Assembly (NCBI RefSeq): GCF_028745505.1
Contig: NZ_JAQZZL010000001.1
Span: forward strand, 1,116,001 to 1,180,000
Direction: 5' to 3'
DNA: 64,000 nucleotides
Source of the DNA: Lentisphaera marina
GTDB lineage: Bacteria; Verrucomicrobiota; Lentisphaeria; Lentisphaerales; Lentisphaeraceae
Part shown: positions 29,900 through 38,874 of the stretch, piece after piece
Layout: every line of letters starts with the position of its first letter
Position numbering within the stretch: the first letter of the stretch is position 1
Notes under the pieces: model-generated
What the model was told of the DNA's origin: nothing
Seen by the model: the letters and a program-made list of their open reading frames with translations, nothing else
Databases searched by the model: none
Position numbers and translations under genes: made by a program

Positions 29900-30271
29900 T
29901 TAATTAATGTCGCCCTTGGTGCGAAAGTTCTTGTCTTGTAAAAAAGTTGCGACTTGGGCTCTTTTATCACCTTGTAGTTCAAGTGTATCTTCTTTGACTG
30001 TTCCTCCGCTACCGATCGCTTTTTTTAAATCACTCAGAAGATCCATCATTTCGATGAGTTCGAGAACGGGTTCAAAACCATAGATCACGGTGACAGTTTT
30101 TCCGGCGCGTCCCTTTTTTTCTAAGCGAAGGCGACAAGTGGTGTGTTGGATTTTGTTTTTTGTCTTAGAGCTTTCTTCTTTGTCTTTAGCGACACAGTCA
30201 ATCTCTAAGTCAGCAAAGGGGTTAACTGCAAAGCCTTCTGTTTTTAAAGGTCTTTTTTTATTCTTGCCCAT
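29900..30271 (-). CDS. SUI1/YciH-family translation factor
   Basis: This 123-residue protein has the eIF1/SUI1 domain over the C-terminal 80 residues, seen in LEKKGRAGKTVTVIYGFEP and KKAIGSGGTVKEDTLELQGD. Bacterial YciH-type proteins resemble eIF1 and are thought to affect initiation fidelity. The ATG at 30271 lies inside the end of the upstream kinase gene (14-base overlap), which suggests coupling. prfB follows after 14 bases. Confidence 0.92.
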   Translation of the reverse strand: MGKNKKRPLKTEGFAVNPFADLEIDCVAKDKEESSKTKNKIQHTTCRLRLEKKGRAGKTVTVIYGFEPVLELIEMMDLLSDLKKAIGSGGTVKEDTLELQGDKRAQVATFLQDKNFRTKGDIN

Positions 30272-32963
30272 CAAAAAATACCTTGTAATGATTAGCGAGT
30301 CTGGGGTTGAGTTCTGTAGCAATCTTTAAGTAGTCTTTGGCAGCTTGTTCATTTTTGAACCACTCCATGAGTAAAGCTGCTTTGAAGTAATCTTCGGCTG
30401 CAGATTCTTGTAGAGTTTTGGCAATGCTATCCGGGCTATCGGTAACTTGATCGAGTTTTGAGCTAGCAAAAAATTCAAGAATTTTAGCAAACTGCACGTC
30501 TTCTAATTGAGTGACATCAATTTCTAAAGTGAAGGCGGCGCCATTTCGACCCATTAGAAGTTGGTCATTTTTCACTTCCAAGAATCCATCGATGCTATCC
30601 TCAAATTCACGTGAATAAACTTTGCCTACGTAAGGTGAATTAGCCAGAACTTTGATCAAGTAAAAACGAATTCGATTAAGGAGGCGTAGGCGCTCATGCT
30701 CAATGGCTTTTCTTTGAGAATCAGGTTGAGAATTTAAATAGTCAATGAATTCAGAAATTGTTGGGCTGAAATCCAAGTTAGAAGGATAAGGGCGCTGCTC
30801 TTTATTCACTGGGCTAGGAGAAAATTCAGCAAAAGCCTCGTCAAAATTTTCCATTGCCGTTTCAGGCTTAGGCTCGGCCTCAACTACAGGAGCTGTTTCT
30901 TCAGGGGTTACTTCGACGACAGGAGTTTCTTCAATAGCTTCAACTACAGGTGCTTCTTCTTGCTTTGGGGCTTCGTTTTCAGTAGCTTCTTCATCTCCAT
31001 TAGTAACGTTTTCTGCCTCAACTACAACACTTGTGTTTGTAAGTTCAGTAGGGACCTCCTTAGAAGATTCTTCTTCAACAGAATCACTATCAGCTTTCTT
31101 GCTAAGCGCAAAACCGGCAATGCCAATGATTAAAATAAGGACTAATACAATCGGGATGAGAGGGGCTTTTTTAGGTCTGTCTTCCAATTCGATTAAAAGG
31201 TCCTCGTGGGCCATGTCTGTATCTTGTAATTTGGCATGCTTGAATTTGTCGGCATCCTTTTCTAGAGGAGCTTTTGATACCGGTGTTTTCATTCGAGTCG
31301 CAGACATATTGGCTTGTTGCGGATTGCGCAATTTATCAAATTCTTTTTCAACTTCACTCAAGCTGGGGCGTTCTCCTGGGCGAACAGAAAGCATTTTCTG
31401 GACGAAATCACAGAGTTCTTGCGGAGTGTCGCGGCGTAATTCCGAAAGGCTTTTTGGTGTGTCGTCAAGGTGTTTATCCATGAGTTCACTTTGGTCTTTT
31501 GCCGAATAGGGGAGCTTACCTGTGACCAACTGCTGAGCAATGAGACCGAGGTGAAAAACATCGCCAGATGAGTCGATATCTTGTCCTTTACGAATAATCT
31601 CTGGGGAAACAAACTCAGTACCATACATTTCTTTCTTGTCTAATGAACGCATGATCGAGTAAAAAATATTAAAGTCAGTTACTTTGATTTGCCCATCAGA
31701 ATTGATTAAAATGTTTCGCGGAGTGAGGTGATGGTGGAATTGTTTGTGGCGACTGTATTCAAGAAGTCCTTTACTTACTTCATGTAAAGTTTTTAGGCAT
31801 GCATTAATCGGTAAAGAGCCATTAGCTTTTGCAATGAAATTTTCTAAGGATTGTTGGTTCATATACTGACTGACAATAAAGAATTGTTCTTCGTGTGTGC
31901 CCGAAGTGTAAATGGGCACGATGTTTTGCTGGGTCAGTGTTGCGCTAAGGCTGAGTTTCTCGATAAGAGTATCTACCAAGGCTTTGTTAGATGAAATCTC
32001 TTTGTTGAATATTTTGACACATACTTCTCTGTTCAATGATAAGTCTAGGGCGCGGTAGACTGTGGCTATATCGCCTTCCGAAAGCAAATCTTCGAGTAGA
32101 AAGTGTTGGAAGCGTTTTGGAACAATAATAATTTCTGAGCAATTACCGCAGGGGACTTTCTCAAATGATTGTTTACTGGAGAAGTCATTGAGTGCACTAC
32201 AGGCGTGACATTTAACTTTATTGAGACCATTGCTTGACTCTGTTTCTGGAGCGGTGCTCGAAGCTGCGATTTGCTCTTCAGTAGGCTCAGCTATTACTTC
32301 TTCTTTTTTCTCAGTAGGCTCAGCTATTATTTCTTCTTTTTTCTCAGTAGACTCAGTCTTGGTAGGCTCAGTTTTTTCTTCTTTTACTTCTTCCTGCTTA
32401 GGATTATCTGATTTTGCATCCTCAGTTTTTCCAATATCACTGGGGACTTTATCTTGAATTGTAGCTGCCGCATTAACATCAACTTTGTCTTTAGCGGTGG
32501 CATTGAGGATTCTTTGCTTGGCAGCAGCAATTTTATCTTCTAATTCATTGGTCTCGGTATCAGCTTCGTTTTTTTTGTCTGGAGAAGTGGAGTCAAGAAC
32601 GCGTTGTTTAGCAGCAGCAATGCGTTTGGCAATGTCGTAACTTGAGCCAGCTTCTTCATCTTCTGTACTTGCTTGAGCTGGAGCTTGAGTTTTTTGACCG
32701 GGAAGTTTGACTGCAGCGCCTAGGGCTTTGTGGGCAAGGCTTTTGACAGGCTCAGAGGGAGCAGTTTCTTGAGTTTCTGGCTTGGCGACTTTGTTACTTT
32801 GTAGAGTAAGGCTTTCTTCAGGTACTTGGATTTTAGCGTTACAGCCTGGGCAATAAAATTTTGAGTCAATGATCAGGCCCGACACATCAAGTTTAGCATT
32901 GCAGGCGGGGCAGAAAATTTTACTTCCTTCGGGAAGTGCAGGTTTGCTTACTTGGTCAGACAT
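30258..32963 (-). CDS. Zinc-ribbon Ser/Thr pseudokinase, membrane-anchored
   Basis: This 901-residue protein starts at an ATG with AGGAG. It has an N-terminal zinc ribbon (FCPACNAKL, YCPGCNAKI), a Glu-rich linker with repeats (KIAAAKQRIL-type segments), a second ribbon (KCHACSAL, CGNCSEI), then a kinase fold over about residues 290-550. The catalytic loop reads HHLTPRNIL where HRDLKPEN is expected and DFG reads DFN, so catalysis is unlikely. A membrane helix (LIPIVLVLILIIGIAGFAL) precedes an acidic, Pro-rich stretch and a helical C-terminal domain. It heads the operon with prfB and mutL. Confidence 0.88.
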   Translation of the reverse strand: MSDQVSKPALPEGSKIFCPACNAKLDVSGLIIDSKFYCPGCNAKIQVPEESLTLQSNKVAKPETQETAPSEPVKSLAHKALGAAVKLPGQKTQAPAQASTEDEEAGSSYDIAKRIAAAKQRVLDSTSPDKKNEADTETNELEDKIAAAKQRILNATAKDKVDVNAAATIQDKVPSDIGKTEDAKSDNPKQEEVKEEKTEPTKTESTEKKEEIIAEPTEKKEEVIAEPTEEQIAASSTAPETESSNGLNKVKCHACSALNDFSSKQSFEKVPCGNCSEIIIVPKRFQHFLLEDLLSEGDIATVYRALDLSLNREVCVKIFNKEISSNKALVDTLIEKLSLSATLTQQNIVPIYTSGTHEEQFFIVSQYMNQQSLENFIAKANGSLPINACLKTLHEVSKGLLEYSRHKQFHHHLTPRNILINSDGQIKVTDFNIFYSIMRSLDKKEMYGTEFVSPEIIRKGQDIDSSGDVFHLGLIAQQLVTGKLPYSAKDQSELMDKHLDDTPKSLSELRRDTPQELCDFVQKMLSVRPGERPSLSEVEKEFDKLRNPQQANMSATRMKTPVSKAPLEKDADKFKHAKLQDTDMAHEDLLIELEDRPKKAPLIPIVLVLILIIGIAGFALSKKADSDSVEEESSKEVPTELTNTSVVVEAENVTNGDEEATENEAPKQEEAPVVEAIEETPVVEVTPEETAPVVEAEPKPETAMENFDEAFAEFSPSPVNKEQRPYPSNLDFSPTISEFIDYLNSQPDSQRKAIEHERLRLLNRIRFYLIKVLANSPYVGKVYSREFEDSIDGFLEVKNDQLLMGRNGAAFTLEIDVTQLEDVQFAKILEFFASSKLDQVTDSPDSIAKTLQESAAEDYFKAALLMEWFKNEQAAKDYLKIATELNPRLANHYKVFFDGQE

Positions 32964-33006
32964 CAATACTCCTAAGCTAATAAAAAATAATCACATAAGT
33001 TAAACG

Positions 33007-33047
33007 AAAAACCCCGATGCACAACGTTCTTAGTTGTGCTCGGGGTT
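33007..33047 (-). terminator. Terminator of ileS
   Basis: A long stem pairs AACCCCGA and GCACAAC with GTTGTGC and TCGGGGTT. It lies about 25 bases after the ileS stop, with T residues following on the minus strand. Confidence 0.85.
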
Positions 33048-33070
33048 AAATTTTGAGTGAGAAATATGTC

Positions 33071-36000
33071 TTAAACTCTAGTTAAAGCTATTTCCAATGA
33101 GTAGTCATCAATTTTAAATTCAAAATCATAACTACCTTCTGAGCTAAAAGAAATCGAATTAGTCAGTGTTTCACCACAAATGTATTCTTGATGTTCTTCT
33201 ATGGCCAGCTGTAGGTTGTCGTCGCTCTTTACCGTCAATGCAATGCGTTCGCCAACGTTGAAGCCAGCATCTTTTCTTGAGCGCTGAATGCGGTTAATCA
33301 CTTCGCGAGCTAGGCCTTCACGTAAAAGCTCAGGACTGAGTTCACAGTTGAGTTCAATCGAGATTAAACTATTTGAGAGTGCATCATGGCCTTCGCGAGC
33401 TTCTCGGAAAATATCGATGTCACCTTGAGTGAAGACCTCACCATCAAGTTCAATGGATCCTTGTCTTTCAAATTTAGCAATCTCAGCTTCACTTAGTTTC
33501 TTGATCAAGCCAGTGAACTTACCCATTTGCTTGCCTAGGCGCTTGCCGAGTGCAGGGAAGTTAGGTTTAGTGAAGAAGTTGATGTACTTAGCTTCGTCTT
33601 GATCATAAGAAACGGATTTGATATTGAGCTCAGTTTTGATGTAATTTTCAAGGCGCGCGATCTCTTTGAGAAGAGCTTCATCTTTATGAATTACGGTTAA
33701 CTCCTGGAGTGGAGTTTTGACCTTGATTTTCACTTGATTACGCTTTTGGCGTCCCAACAAAATGATTTGGTTCATGCGGTCAACGGCATCTTCTAGAAGG
33801 CTGTTGATTTTGCTTTCGTCAGCCGTTGGATAAGTACATAAGTGCACTGACTCAGGAGCATCGCTAGAAGAGTTCATCTCCTTGAGTTCTTGATAAATGA
33901 ACTCAGAAAAGAATGGTGCAAAAGGAGCCATGCTTATGCTAAGCTCTTGGAGAGCTGTATAGAGTGTTGAGTAAGCCGCGCACTTATCAGCTTCTAAACC
34001 TTCAGCCCAAAAACGTCCGCGATTAAGACGGATGTACGTATTAGTCAAGTCTTCAATGAAAGTGAACAGAGCTGGCACAACATTGTATAGTTGATAGGCA
34101 TCCATTTCTTTAGAAATGTTTTTCTTCAAAGTCTGTAGATTAGATATCAACCAGTTGTCCGTAATGTTATCGCCTTCTACGTAGTGTTTCGCAGGATCCC
34201 AGCCATCTAAGTCGGCATATGTTTTGAAGAATTTAAATGAGTTGAACCAAGGTAGTAAGGCTGTTCTTACCATATCTTTGACGCCCTTATCATCAAATTT
34301 CTGTTCTTCGCCTTTCACGAGGCCAGAGGTGATGAGATAGAGACGAAGTGCATCGGCACCGAACTCTTCCATAAGGTTGTCAGGAGCAGTGAAGTTACGC
34401 TCAGATTTGGACATTTTACGTCCGTCTTTAGCTAAAACTAAGCCGTTAACGATAACATTTTTAAAGGCGGGTTTATCAAAAATAGCAGCAGAGAGAACTG
34501 TGAGTGTGTAGAACCATCCACGTGTTTGGTCTAAACCTTCAGCAATAAATTCGGCGGGGTAGCCCGCGTCAAACATCTCTTTGTTTTCAAAGGGGTAATG
34601 AAGTTGGGCATAAGGCATCGAACCCGATTCAAACCAGCAGTCAAATACTTCTGTGATACGTTTGTAAGTACCTTCCTCACCAGGGATAGAGAAGCTGACA
34701 TCATCCGTGTTTTCGCGGTGTAAATCGCTGAGTTCAACACCAGAAAGTTCTTTGAGTTGTTCAATAGACGAGATACAAATTCTTTTGTCAGTTGTGTCAT
34801 TTATCCAGATGGGGATAGGTGTTCCCCAAACGCGATTTCGTGAGATGGCCCAATCTCTGGCACCCTCTAACCATTTACCAAAACGACCTTCTTTAATGTG
34901 ATCGGGAACCCAATGGATTTGTTTGTTGGCAGCAACCATTTTTTCTTTGATGGCTTCAACATTCACATACCACGAGGGGATAGATTTATAGATGAGCGGA
35001 GTCTTGGAACGGGGGCAGAAGGGGTAGGAGTGAAGATATGAACTTCTTTCGTAAAGTCGTCCGCGTTCTTTGAGGTCCTTGATAATCTCTTTGTCAGCAT
35101 CTTTTACATAAACACCAGCATAATCAGTGATTTTATTAGTGAACTTACCCGCGTCGTCAACTGGGCAGACCGAAGCTTTTATACCCTCTTCCTGCATGAC
35201 GCGATTATCGTCTTCACCAAAGCCAGGTGCAATGTGCACAATCCCCGTACCGCTTTCTGTCGTTACATAATCATCGTTGAGGATTTGGAAACAATTCTCT
35301 TCTGCGAGGTCCGCAAAATAAGGGAAGAGTGGTTCATACTGACGACCCTTGAGGTCTGCGCCTGTGACGGTGCCTAGAACCTCTAGAGTGTTTTTCTTGC
35401 TGTAGTGTTCAAGACGTGCTTCGGCCATGTAGAATGTGATTTGCTTTTCTTCATCGCGGACTTTGACGTACTTGATATCAGCATTTGTACAAAGGCATAA
35501 ATTCGAAGGCAAGGTCCATGGAGTAGTTGTCCATGCAGCTAAATAGGCATCTTCATCCTTGAGTTTGAAAAAGATTGTTACGGCGGGATCCTGAACATCT
35601 TGGTAGTTGGAACCAGCTTCAAAATTGGAGAGTACAGTTCCTAGTGCAGTTGAAAAGGGAACAACTTTAGTGCCTTGGTAAATAAGACCTTTTTCCCATA
35701 GCTGACCAAAAACCCACCATACCGACTCCATGAAATCAGTATCCATGGTCTTGTAGTCATTTTCAAAATCAACCCAGCGGCCAATGCGAGAAATGGTCTT
35801 CTCCCACTCAGAAGTAAAGCGTTGGACGATGCCACGACATTCTTCGTTGTAAGCTTTTACACCAATTTTTTCGACGGCGTCTTGTGCACTCATGCCAAGT
35901 TTTTTATCAATCTCATGCTCAATCGGTAGGCCATGGCAATCCCAGCCAAAACGGCGCTCGACATAGCGACCTTTCATCGTGAAATAACGCGGGATAATAT

Positions 36001-36199
36001 CCTTTAAAGTGGAGGCAACTAAATGGCCGTGGTGAGGTAGCCCCGTCGCAAAGGGTGGGCCATCATAAAAAATATAGGGTGGGCAGTCTTTTGTTTGCTC
36101 CAGAGATTTCTTGAAGATCTCTTGATCTTTCCAGAAATCAAGGATCTTTTTCTCGCTTTCGACGAAAGAAAAATTCTCGTTTTGGTTTTCGTTATCCAT
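33071..36199 (-). CDS. ileS: Isoleucyl-tRNA synthetase, type 2
   Basis: This 1042-residue class I synthetase charges tRNA-Ile. The ATP site motifs are GLPHHGHLVAS (HIGH as HHGH) and KDGRKMSKSERN (KMSKS). The N-terminal YIFYDGPPFATG, WDCHGLPIEHEI and the long C-terminal part without the bacterial zinc finger are features of the eukaryote-like IleRS2 group, which tends to be mupirocin resistant. It is a single gene with its own terminator; no T-box leader is visible upstream. Confidence 0.95.
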   Translation of the reverse strand: MDNENQNENFSFVESEKKILDFWKDQEIFKKSLEQTKDCPPYIFYDGPPFATGLPHHGHLVASTLKDIIPRYFTMKGRYVERRFGWDCHGLPIEHEIDKKLGMSAQDAVEKIGVKAYNEECRGIVQRFTSEWEKTISRIGRWVDFENDYKTMDTDFMESVWWVFGQLWEKGLIYQGTKVVPFSTALGTVLSNFEAGSNYQDVQDPAVTIFFKLKDEDAYLAAWTTTPWTLPSNLCLCTNADIKYVKVRDEEKQITFYMAEARLEHYSKKNTLEVLGTVTGADLKGRQYEPLFPYFADLAEENCFQILNDDYVTTESGTGIVHIAPGFGEDDNRVMQEEGIKASVCPVDDAGKFTNKITDYAGVYVKDADKEIIKDLKERGRLYERSSYLHSYPFCPRSKTPLIYKSIPSWYVNVEAIKEKMVAANKQIHWVPDHIKEGRFGKWLEGARDWAISRNRVWGTPIPIWINDTTDKRICISSIEQLKELSGVELSDLHRENTDDVSFSIPGEEGTYKRITEVFDCWFESGSMPYAQLHYPFENKEMFDAGYPAEFIAEGLDQTRGWFYTLTVLSAAIFDKPAFKNVIVNGLVLAKDGRKMSKSERNFTAPDNLMEEFGADALRLYLITSGLVKGEEQKFDDKGVKDMVRTALLPWFNSFKFFKTYADLDGWDPAKHYVEGDNITDNWLISNLQTLKKNISKEMDAYQLYNVVPALFTFIEDLTNTYIRLNRGRFWAEGLEADKCAAYSTLYTALQELSISMAPFAPFFSEFIYQELKEMNSSSDAPESVHLCTYPTADESKINSLLEDAVDRMNQIILLGRQKRNQVKIKVKTPLQELTVIHKDEALLKEIARLENYIKTELNIKSVSYDQDEAKYINFFTKPNFPALGKRLGKQMGKFTGLIKKLSEAEIAKFERQGSIELDGEVFTQGDIDIFREAREGHDALSNSLISIELNCELSPELLREGLAREVINRIQRSRKDAGFNVGERIALTVKSDDNLQLAIEEHQEYICGETLTNSISFSSEGSYDFEFKIDDYSLEIALTRV

Positions 36200-36333
36200 G
36201 CTTAGCTCGCTAATAAATTTTAAAGTCCGCTAATATGCTTTTTATTTGATTTTATGCCAATCAATTTTTATGATTGCCAAGGGCAACCATTAAGCACCAT
36301 GAGTTTTCTGTGAAATGCGACCCCTAGAAACAC

Positions 36334-36361
36334 AAAAACCCTTTATCGCTAAAGGGTTTTA
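36334..36361 (-). terminator. Hairpin with terminator form between HEPN gene and ileS
   Basis: The stem AAAACCCTTTA / TAAAGGGTTTT with loop TCGC ends in T residues in both directions. It lies about 50 bases past the HEPN gene stop and separates the accessory region from ileS. Confidence 0.8.
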
Positions 36362-36409
36362 CAGGGAAAAGATGATTAGTTATTGAGATTTGTTAGTCAT
36401 TATTTCGAT

Positions 36410-36745
36410 TTACTTTAGTAGATCGGTAATTTTTTGAGATAGTGCAGGAAGCTCATTGACCACAATACTCCAAACAATGCGGTCATCTATGTGACCATAT
36501 TCATGTGCTAACATGTTTCTAAATGAAATTGCTTCTCTTGAGCCTGGTATAGAATCAATAGTTTGTGGATCAATTTCTCTAATTCGTCTGAGAGCTTCTC
36601 CAAGAATTTCAAACTGCCTTTCTACAGCACTTTGAAGCATTAATGATTGGTCGTATTCATTAAATGTTTTAGCCTCACAAAATGTTTTAATATTGTTTGC
36701 TGCTTCAGCAGCATCAAATAACCACTTTTTTACTTTATTTTCCAT
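36410..36745 (-). CDS. HEPN-domain toxin, HepT-like
   Basis: This 111-residue DUF86/HEPN protein carries the ribonuclease motif Rx4HxY as RNMLAHEY near residue 77. HepT toxins cut RNA or tRNA and are silenced by the partner MntA, which adds AMP to the HepT Tyr. The start overlaps the nucleotidyltransferase gene by 11 bases. It lies just beyond the distal end of the cassette array; I could not find a flanking attC on its far side. Confidence 0.9.
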   Translation of the reverse strand: MENKVKKWLFDAAEAANNIKTFCEAKTFNEYDQSLMLQSAVERQFEILGEALRRIREIDPQTIDSIPGSREAISFRNMLAHEYGHIDDRIVWSIVVNELPALSQKITDLLK

Positions 36746-37038
36746 AAAGCCTAATTCTGTCTTTGTTTACTTCATTAAGTAAGAATGGGTTTGATAATGA
36801 TTTAGGTGTAAGTAAGTCTACATTTTTCCCAAATTTATCTTCAATACTATGAAGAAAACCAAAATAACGTTTTGAAGCGTGTCTGCTCTTAGGTTCCTGA
36901 AAATCAATGATGAGATCTAAATCACTAGATTCAGTACCTTCATCTCTAGCAATGGAACCAAATAAGTCAACGAATGCGATATCATATTTTTCGCATACTT
37001 CGGGTAATTCTTTCTTTAGTTCTTCAATGATTTTCATA
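36735..37038 (-). CDS. MNT-domain nucleotidyltransferase antitoxin, MntA-like
   Basis: This is a 100-residue minimal nucleotidyltransferase. The signature GSIARDEGTESSDLDLIIDF holds the GSx(10)DxD catalytic motif, so it is likely active as an AMP transferase on the HEPN partner. I chose the ATG at 37038 (MKIIEELKKELPEVC); the frame extends upstream into the terminal attC site, which is unlikely to be coding. Base composition is as AT-rich as the cassettes. Confidence 0.9.
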
Positions 37039-37103
37039 ATATTTAAATATAATGACTTCGAACTTAATTGCAATTGCGTGTTCAAAAATCTAATTTCATG
37101 TTT

Positions 37104-37184
37104 GCCTAAAGACTTAAATGAGCTGTATTTTCTATTTAAAATTTGATTCAAAACGAAAATATCAGTTCGATTTTTTGGTTAGAC
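37104..37184 (-). repeat. attC 1 (class B, 81 bp), distal terminal site
   Basis: It has the class B core with arms around TTTGATTCAAAACG. The right heptamer is GTTAGAC. The left heptamer reads GCCTAAA, so the normally invariant C at the crossover is lost; this end site may be inactive. Confidence 0.85.
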
Positions 37185-37193
37185 TTTGTTTTT

Positions 37194-37838
37194 TTATTTT
37201 GCTTTGGGTGAGTCTTGAGTATTAGGTAATGAATCTATTACGCTACCTGCAGTAAGTTTAAATAAAGGGTAAATATCCAATTGAGCACTTTTTAAACCTT
37301 TAGCCGTCCATTTATTACATGTATTCATTAGATAATAATTTCCTTCGCCTTTATAGAATTGACTGTTACCATAGATACCGTTTTTTAATTCTATTATTTT
37401 ATTATCCTTTTTTAAAAAACTCTTAGTGAGATAAGTTATAAAAAGAGCATATTTCTCTTTATTTAACCATAGCCGTTTTACTTCACTATTACGGAAATAT
37501 TGTTGTGGGATTGTAGGCACTTCAACAACATGCATAACAGATGCTGTAGGCCAAAAGATAGCATGCATTGTTAATTTTGAAGTGATTTCGTTAGCTTGAT
37601 AAAATCCTTTATCTCCCCAACCAAATTCTAAAAATGGAGTATCTCCAAATCTTTGTTTAAGTTGAGGTAATTCTTTTTGGATTGTTTGAGCAGGTATAAC
37701 AAACCCTGTGTGCCAACCGTGACTTACTATATATATTTCTTGTCCAGAGGTAACAGAAAGTTGTGTTTCTTTTACAACGAATGGTTTTGAAGAACAACTC
37801 GATAAAAGTATAAGGGTAATTAGGTATATAAATTTCAT
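37194..37838 (-). CDS. DUF2459 family lipoprotein (cassette 1)
   Basis: This 214-residue protein has a lipobox (LITLILLSSCSS). The DUF2459 family pattern is present: EIYIVSHGWHTGFVIPA near residue 30 and FLEFGWGDKGFYQ near 70. The family is also known from TIGR02117 proteins; its function is unknown. It is the largest intact gene in the array and sits in the last cassette. Confidence 0.88.
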   Translation of the reverse strand: MKFIYLITLILLSSCSSKPFVVKETQLSVTSGQEIYIVSHGWHTGFVIPAQTIQKELPQLKQRFGDTPFLEFGWGDKGFYQANEITSKLTMHAIFWPTASVMHVVEVPTIPQQYFRNSEVKRLWLNKEKYALFITYLTKSFLKKDNKIIELKNGIYGNSQFYKGEGNYYLMNTCNKWTAKGLKSAQLDIYPLFKLTAGSVIDSLPNTQDSPKAK

Positions 37839-37849
37839 TTTTTATTCTA

Positions 37850-37913
37850 GTCTAACGACCTAAATTACCTGAATTCGAGGAACGAGAATTTCAGGTTCAT
37901 TTTTTGGTTAGAT
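37850..37913 (-). repeat. attC 2 (class A, 64 bp)
   Basis: It has the class A core (ACCTGAATTC and GAATTTCAGGT form the hairpin arms). Left heptamer is GTCTAAC and right heptamer is GTTAGAT. Confidence 0.93.
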
Positions 37914-37920
37914 TTCGGTT

Positions 37921-38217
37921 TTACTTTAGCCTATTAGACCAGTATTCGGGGAATCTTTTATGGTGGGCAATTGCGACAATCCAAAGAGCATCATTTTCGA
38001 TTAGATATACAACTTTAAAGGGGAATCTAGATGTACTAATTCTTCTAGTTCCATCTTCGTATAATTTCCATATAGTAGGATTTAGTGCAATGATTTTGAT
38101 TGTCTTTTTGACTTCTTTGTGAAAATCTAGTCCTAAGCTTTTATAAAGCTCTTCATAGTACTGGATAGAATTATCAAGTTCCTCAATAGCTTGAGGAAGG
38201 AACTTTATGGATATCAT
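37921..38217 (-). CDS. RelE/ParE-family toxin (cassette 2)
   Basis: This is a 98-residue protein of the ParE/RelE toxin superfamily. Typical segments are FLPQAIEELDNSIQYYEEL at the start and RRISTSRFPFKVVYLIEND near the end. It overlaps the antitoxin gene by 4 bases. The pair fills the cassette. Confidence 0.9.
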   Translation of the reverse strand: MISIKFLPQAIEELDNSIQYYEELYKSLGLDFHKEVKKTIKIIALNPTIWKLYEDGTRRISTSRFPFKVVYLIENDALWIVAIAHHKRFPEYWSNRLK

Positions 38218-38435
38218 GAATATTTCTTTTCTAGTTGAGCAAATACTTCATCAGCATCTACTCCAACAGCAGTTCCTTCATTGATTGATTGAACTCTTTT
38301 TTGTATTTCTAATTCATAATTAATTGAATCAGATTCTTGATATTCAAGACTTTCAATTAAATCATGTATTAAATGCGCTCGATCTTCTTGTGAAAGACTT
38401 AAAGCTTCATTTTCTATTTTTTGTAAAAGAGTCAT
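38214..38435 (-). CDS. Addiction-module antitoxin, CHP02574-like (cassette 2)
   Basis: This 73-residue protein matches the putative addiction module component family: ALSLSQEDRAHLIHDLIESL followed by an acidic stretch. It is the first gene of the cassette, upstream of the toxin, which is the usual order. Confidence 0.85.
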   Translation of the reverse strand: MTLLQKIENEALSLSQEDRAHLIHDLIESLEYQESDSINYELEIQKRVQSINEGTAVGVDADEVFAQLEKKYS

Positions 38436-38507
38436 AGTTCCGTTATCCGTTGTTAAATAAAGATATATTCTTCTTTTCGTAAATCAATCTATTCATTTAA
38501 TTTATTA

Positions 38508-38588
38508 ATCTAACGATCTAAATGAGCTGTATTTTCTATTTAAAATTTGATTCAAAACGAAAATATCAGTTCGATTTTTTGGTTATGA
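38508..38588 (-). repeat. attC 3 (class B, 81 bp)
   Basis: It has the class B core. Left heptamer is ATCTAAC. The right heptamer GTTATGA departs from the GTTRRRY consensus, but the other end of the same cassette is its exact complement, TCATAAC. Confidence 0.9.
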
Positions 38589-38780
38589 TTTATTGTTTTC
38601 TGTATTCATAAAATGGCTTATATCTTCGTAACCACCTTCACCAGTTGAAACACCTCTGGAAAAGTCTATGTATACTTCCCCAAATTTTGTGTCAAATTTC
38701 CATTGATCCCACTGATCCATCTCTGTTTCAGAGTATTCCTTCATGAGTTGAAACATTTTTATTATATCATCATTTTTCAT
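38583..38780 (-). CDS. Small acidic protein, unknown (cassette 3)
   Basis: This 65-residue acidic protein (start MKNDDIIKMFQLMKEYSETE, middle GEVYIDFSRGVSTGEGG) has no membrane segment and no recognised family. It is the only gene in its cassette. Its stop lies in the right heptamer of the attC, so the gene fills the cassette exactly. Confidence 0.75.
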   Translation of the reverse strand: MKNDDIIKMFQLMKEYSETEMDQWDQWKFDTKFGEVYIDFSRGVSTGEGGYEDISHFMNTENNKS

Positions 38781-38792
38781 GTTTTTTTTCTA

Positions 38793-38856
38793 TCATAACG
38801 ACCTAAATTACCTGAATTCGAGGAACGAGAATTTCAGGTTCATTTTTTGGTTAGTG
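38793..38856 (-). repeat. attC 4 (class A, 64 bp)
   Basis: It has the class A core. Left heptamer is TCATAAC and right heptamer is GTTAGTG. Confidence 0.92.
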
Positions 38857-38874
38857 CTGATTGTGGACAATTAA

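Noticed and set aside
36389..36403. GTTAGTC near the HEPN gene as the left box of another cassette
   Set aside because: It does not match the GCCTAAA on the other side and no attC hairpin is attached.
37039..37151. Longer N-terminus for the MNT antitoxin
   Set aside because: The extension would be read from the terminal attC and has no start signal; the ATG at 37038 begins the conserved domain.
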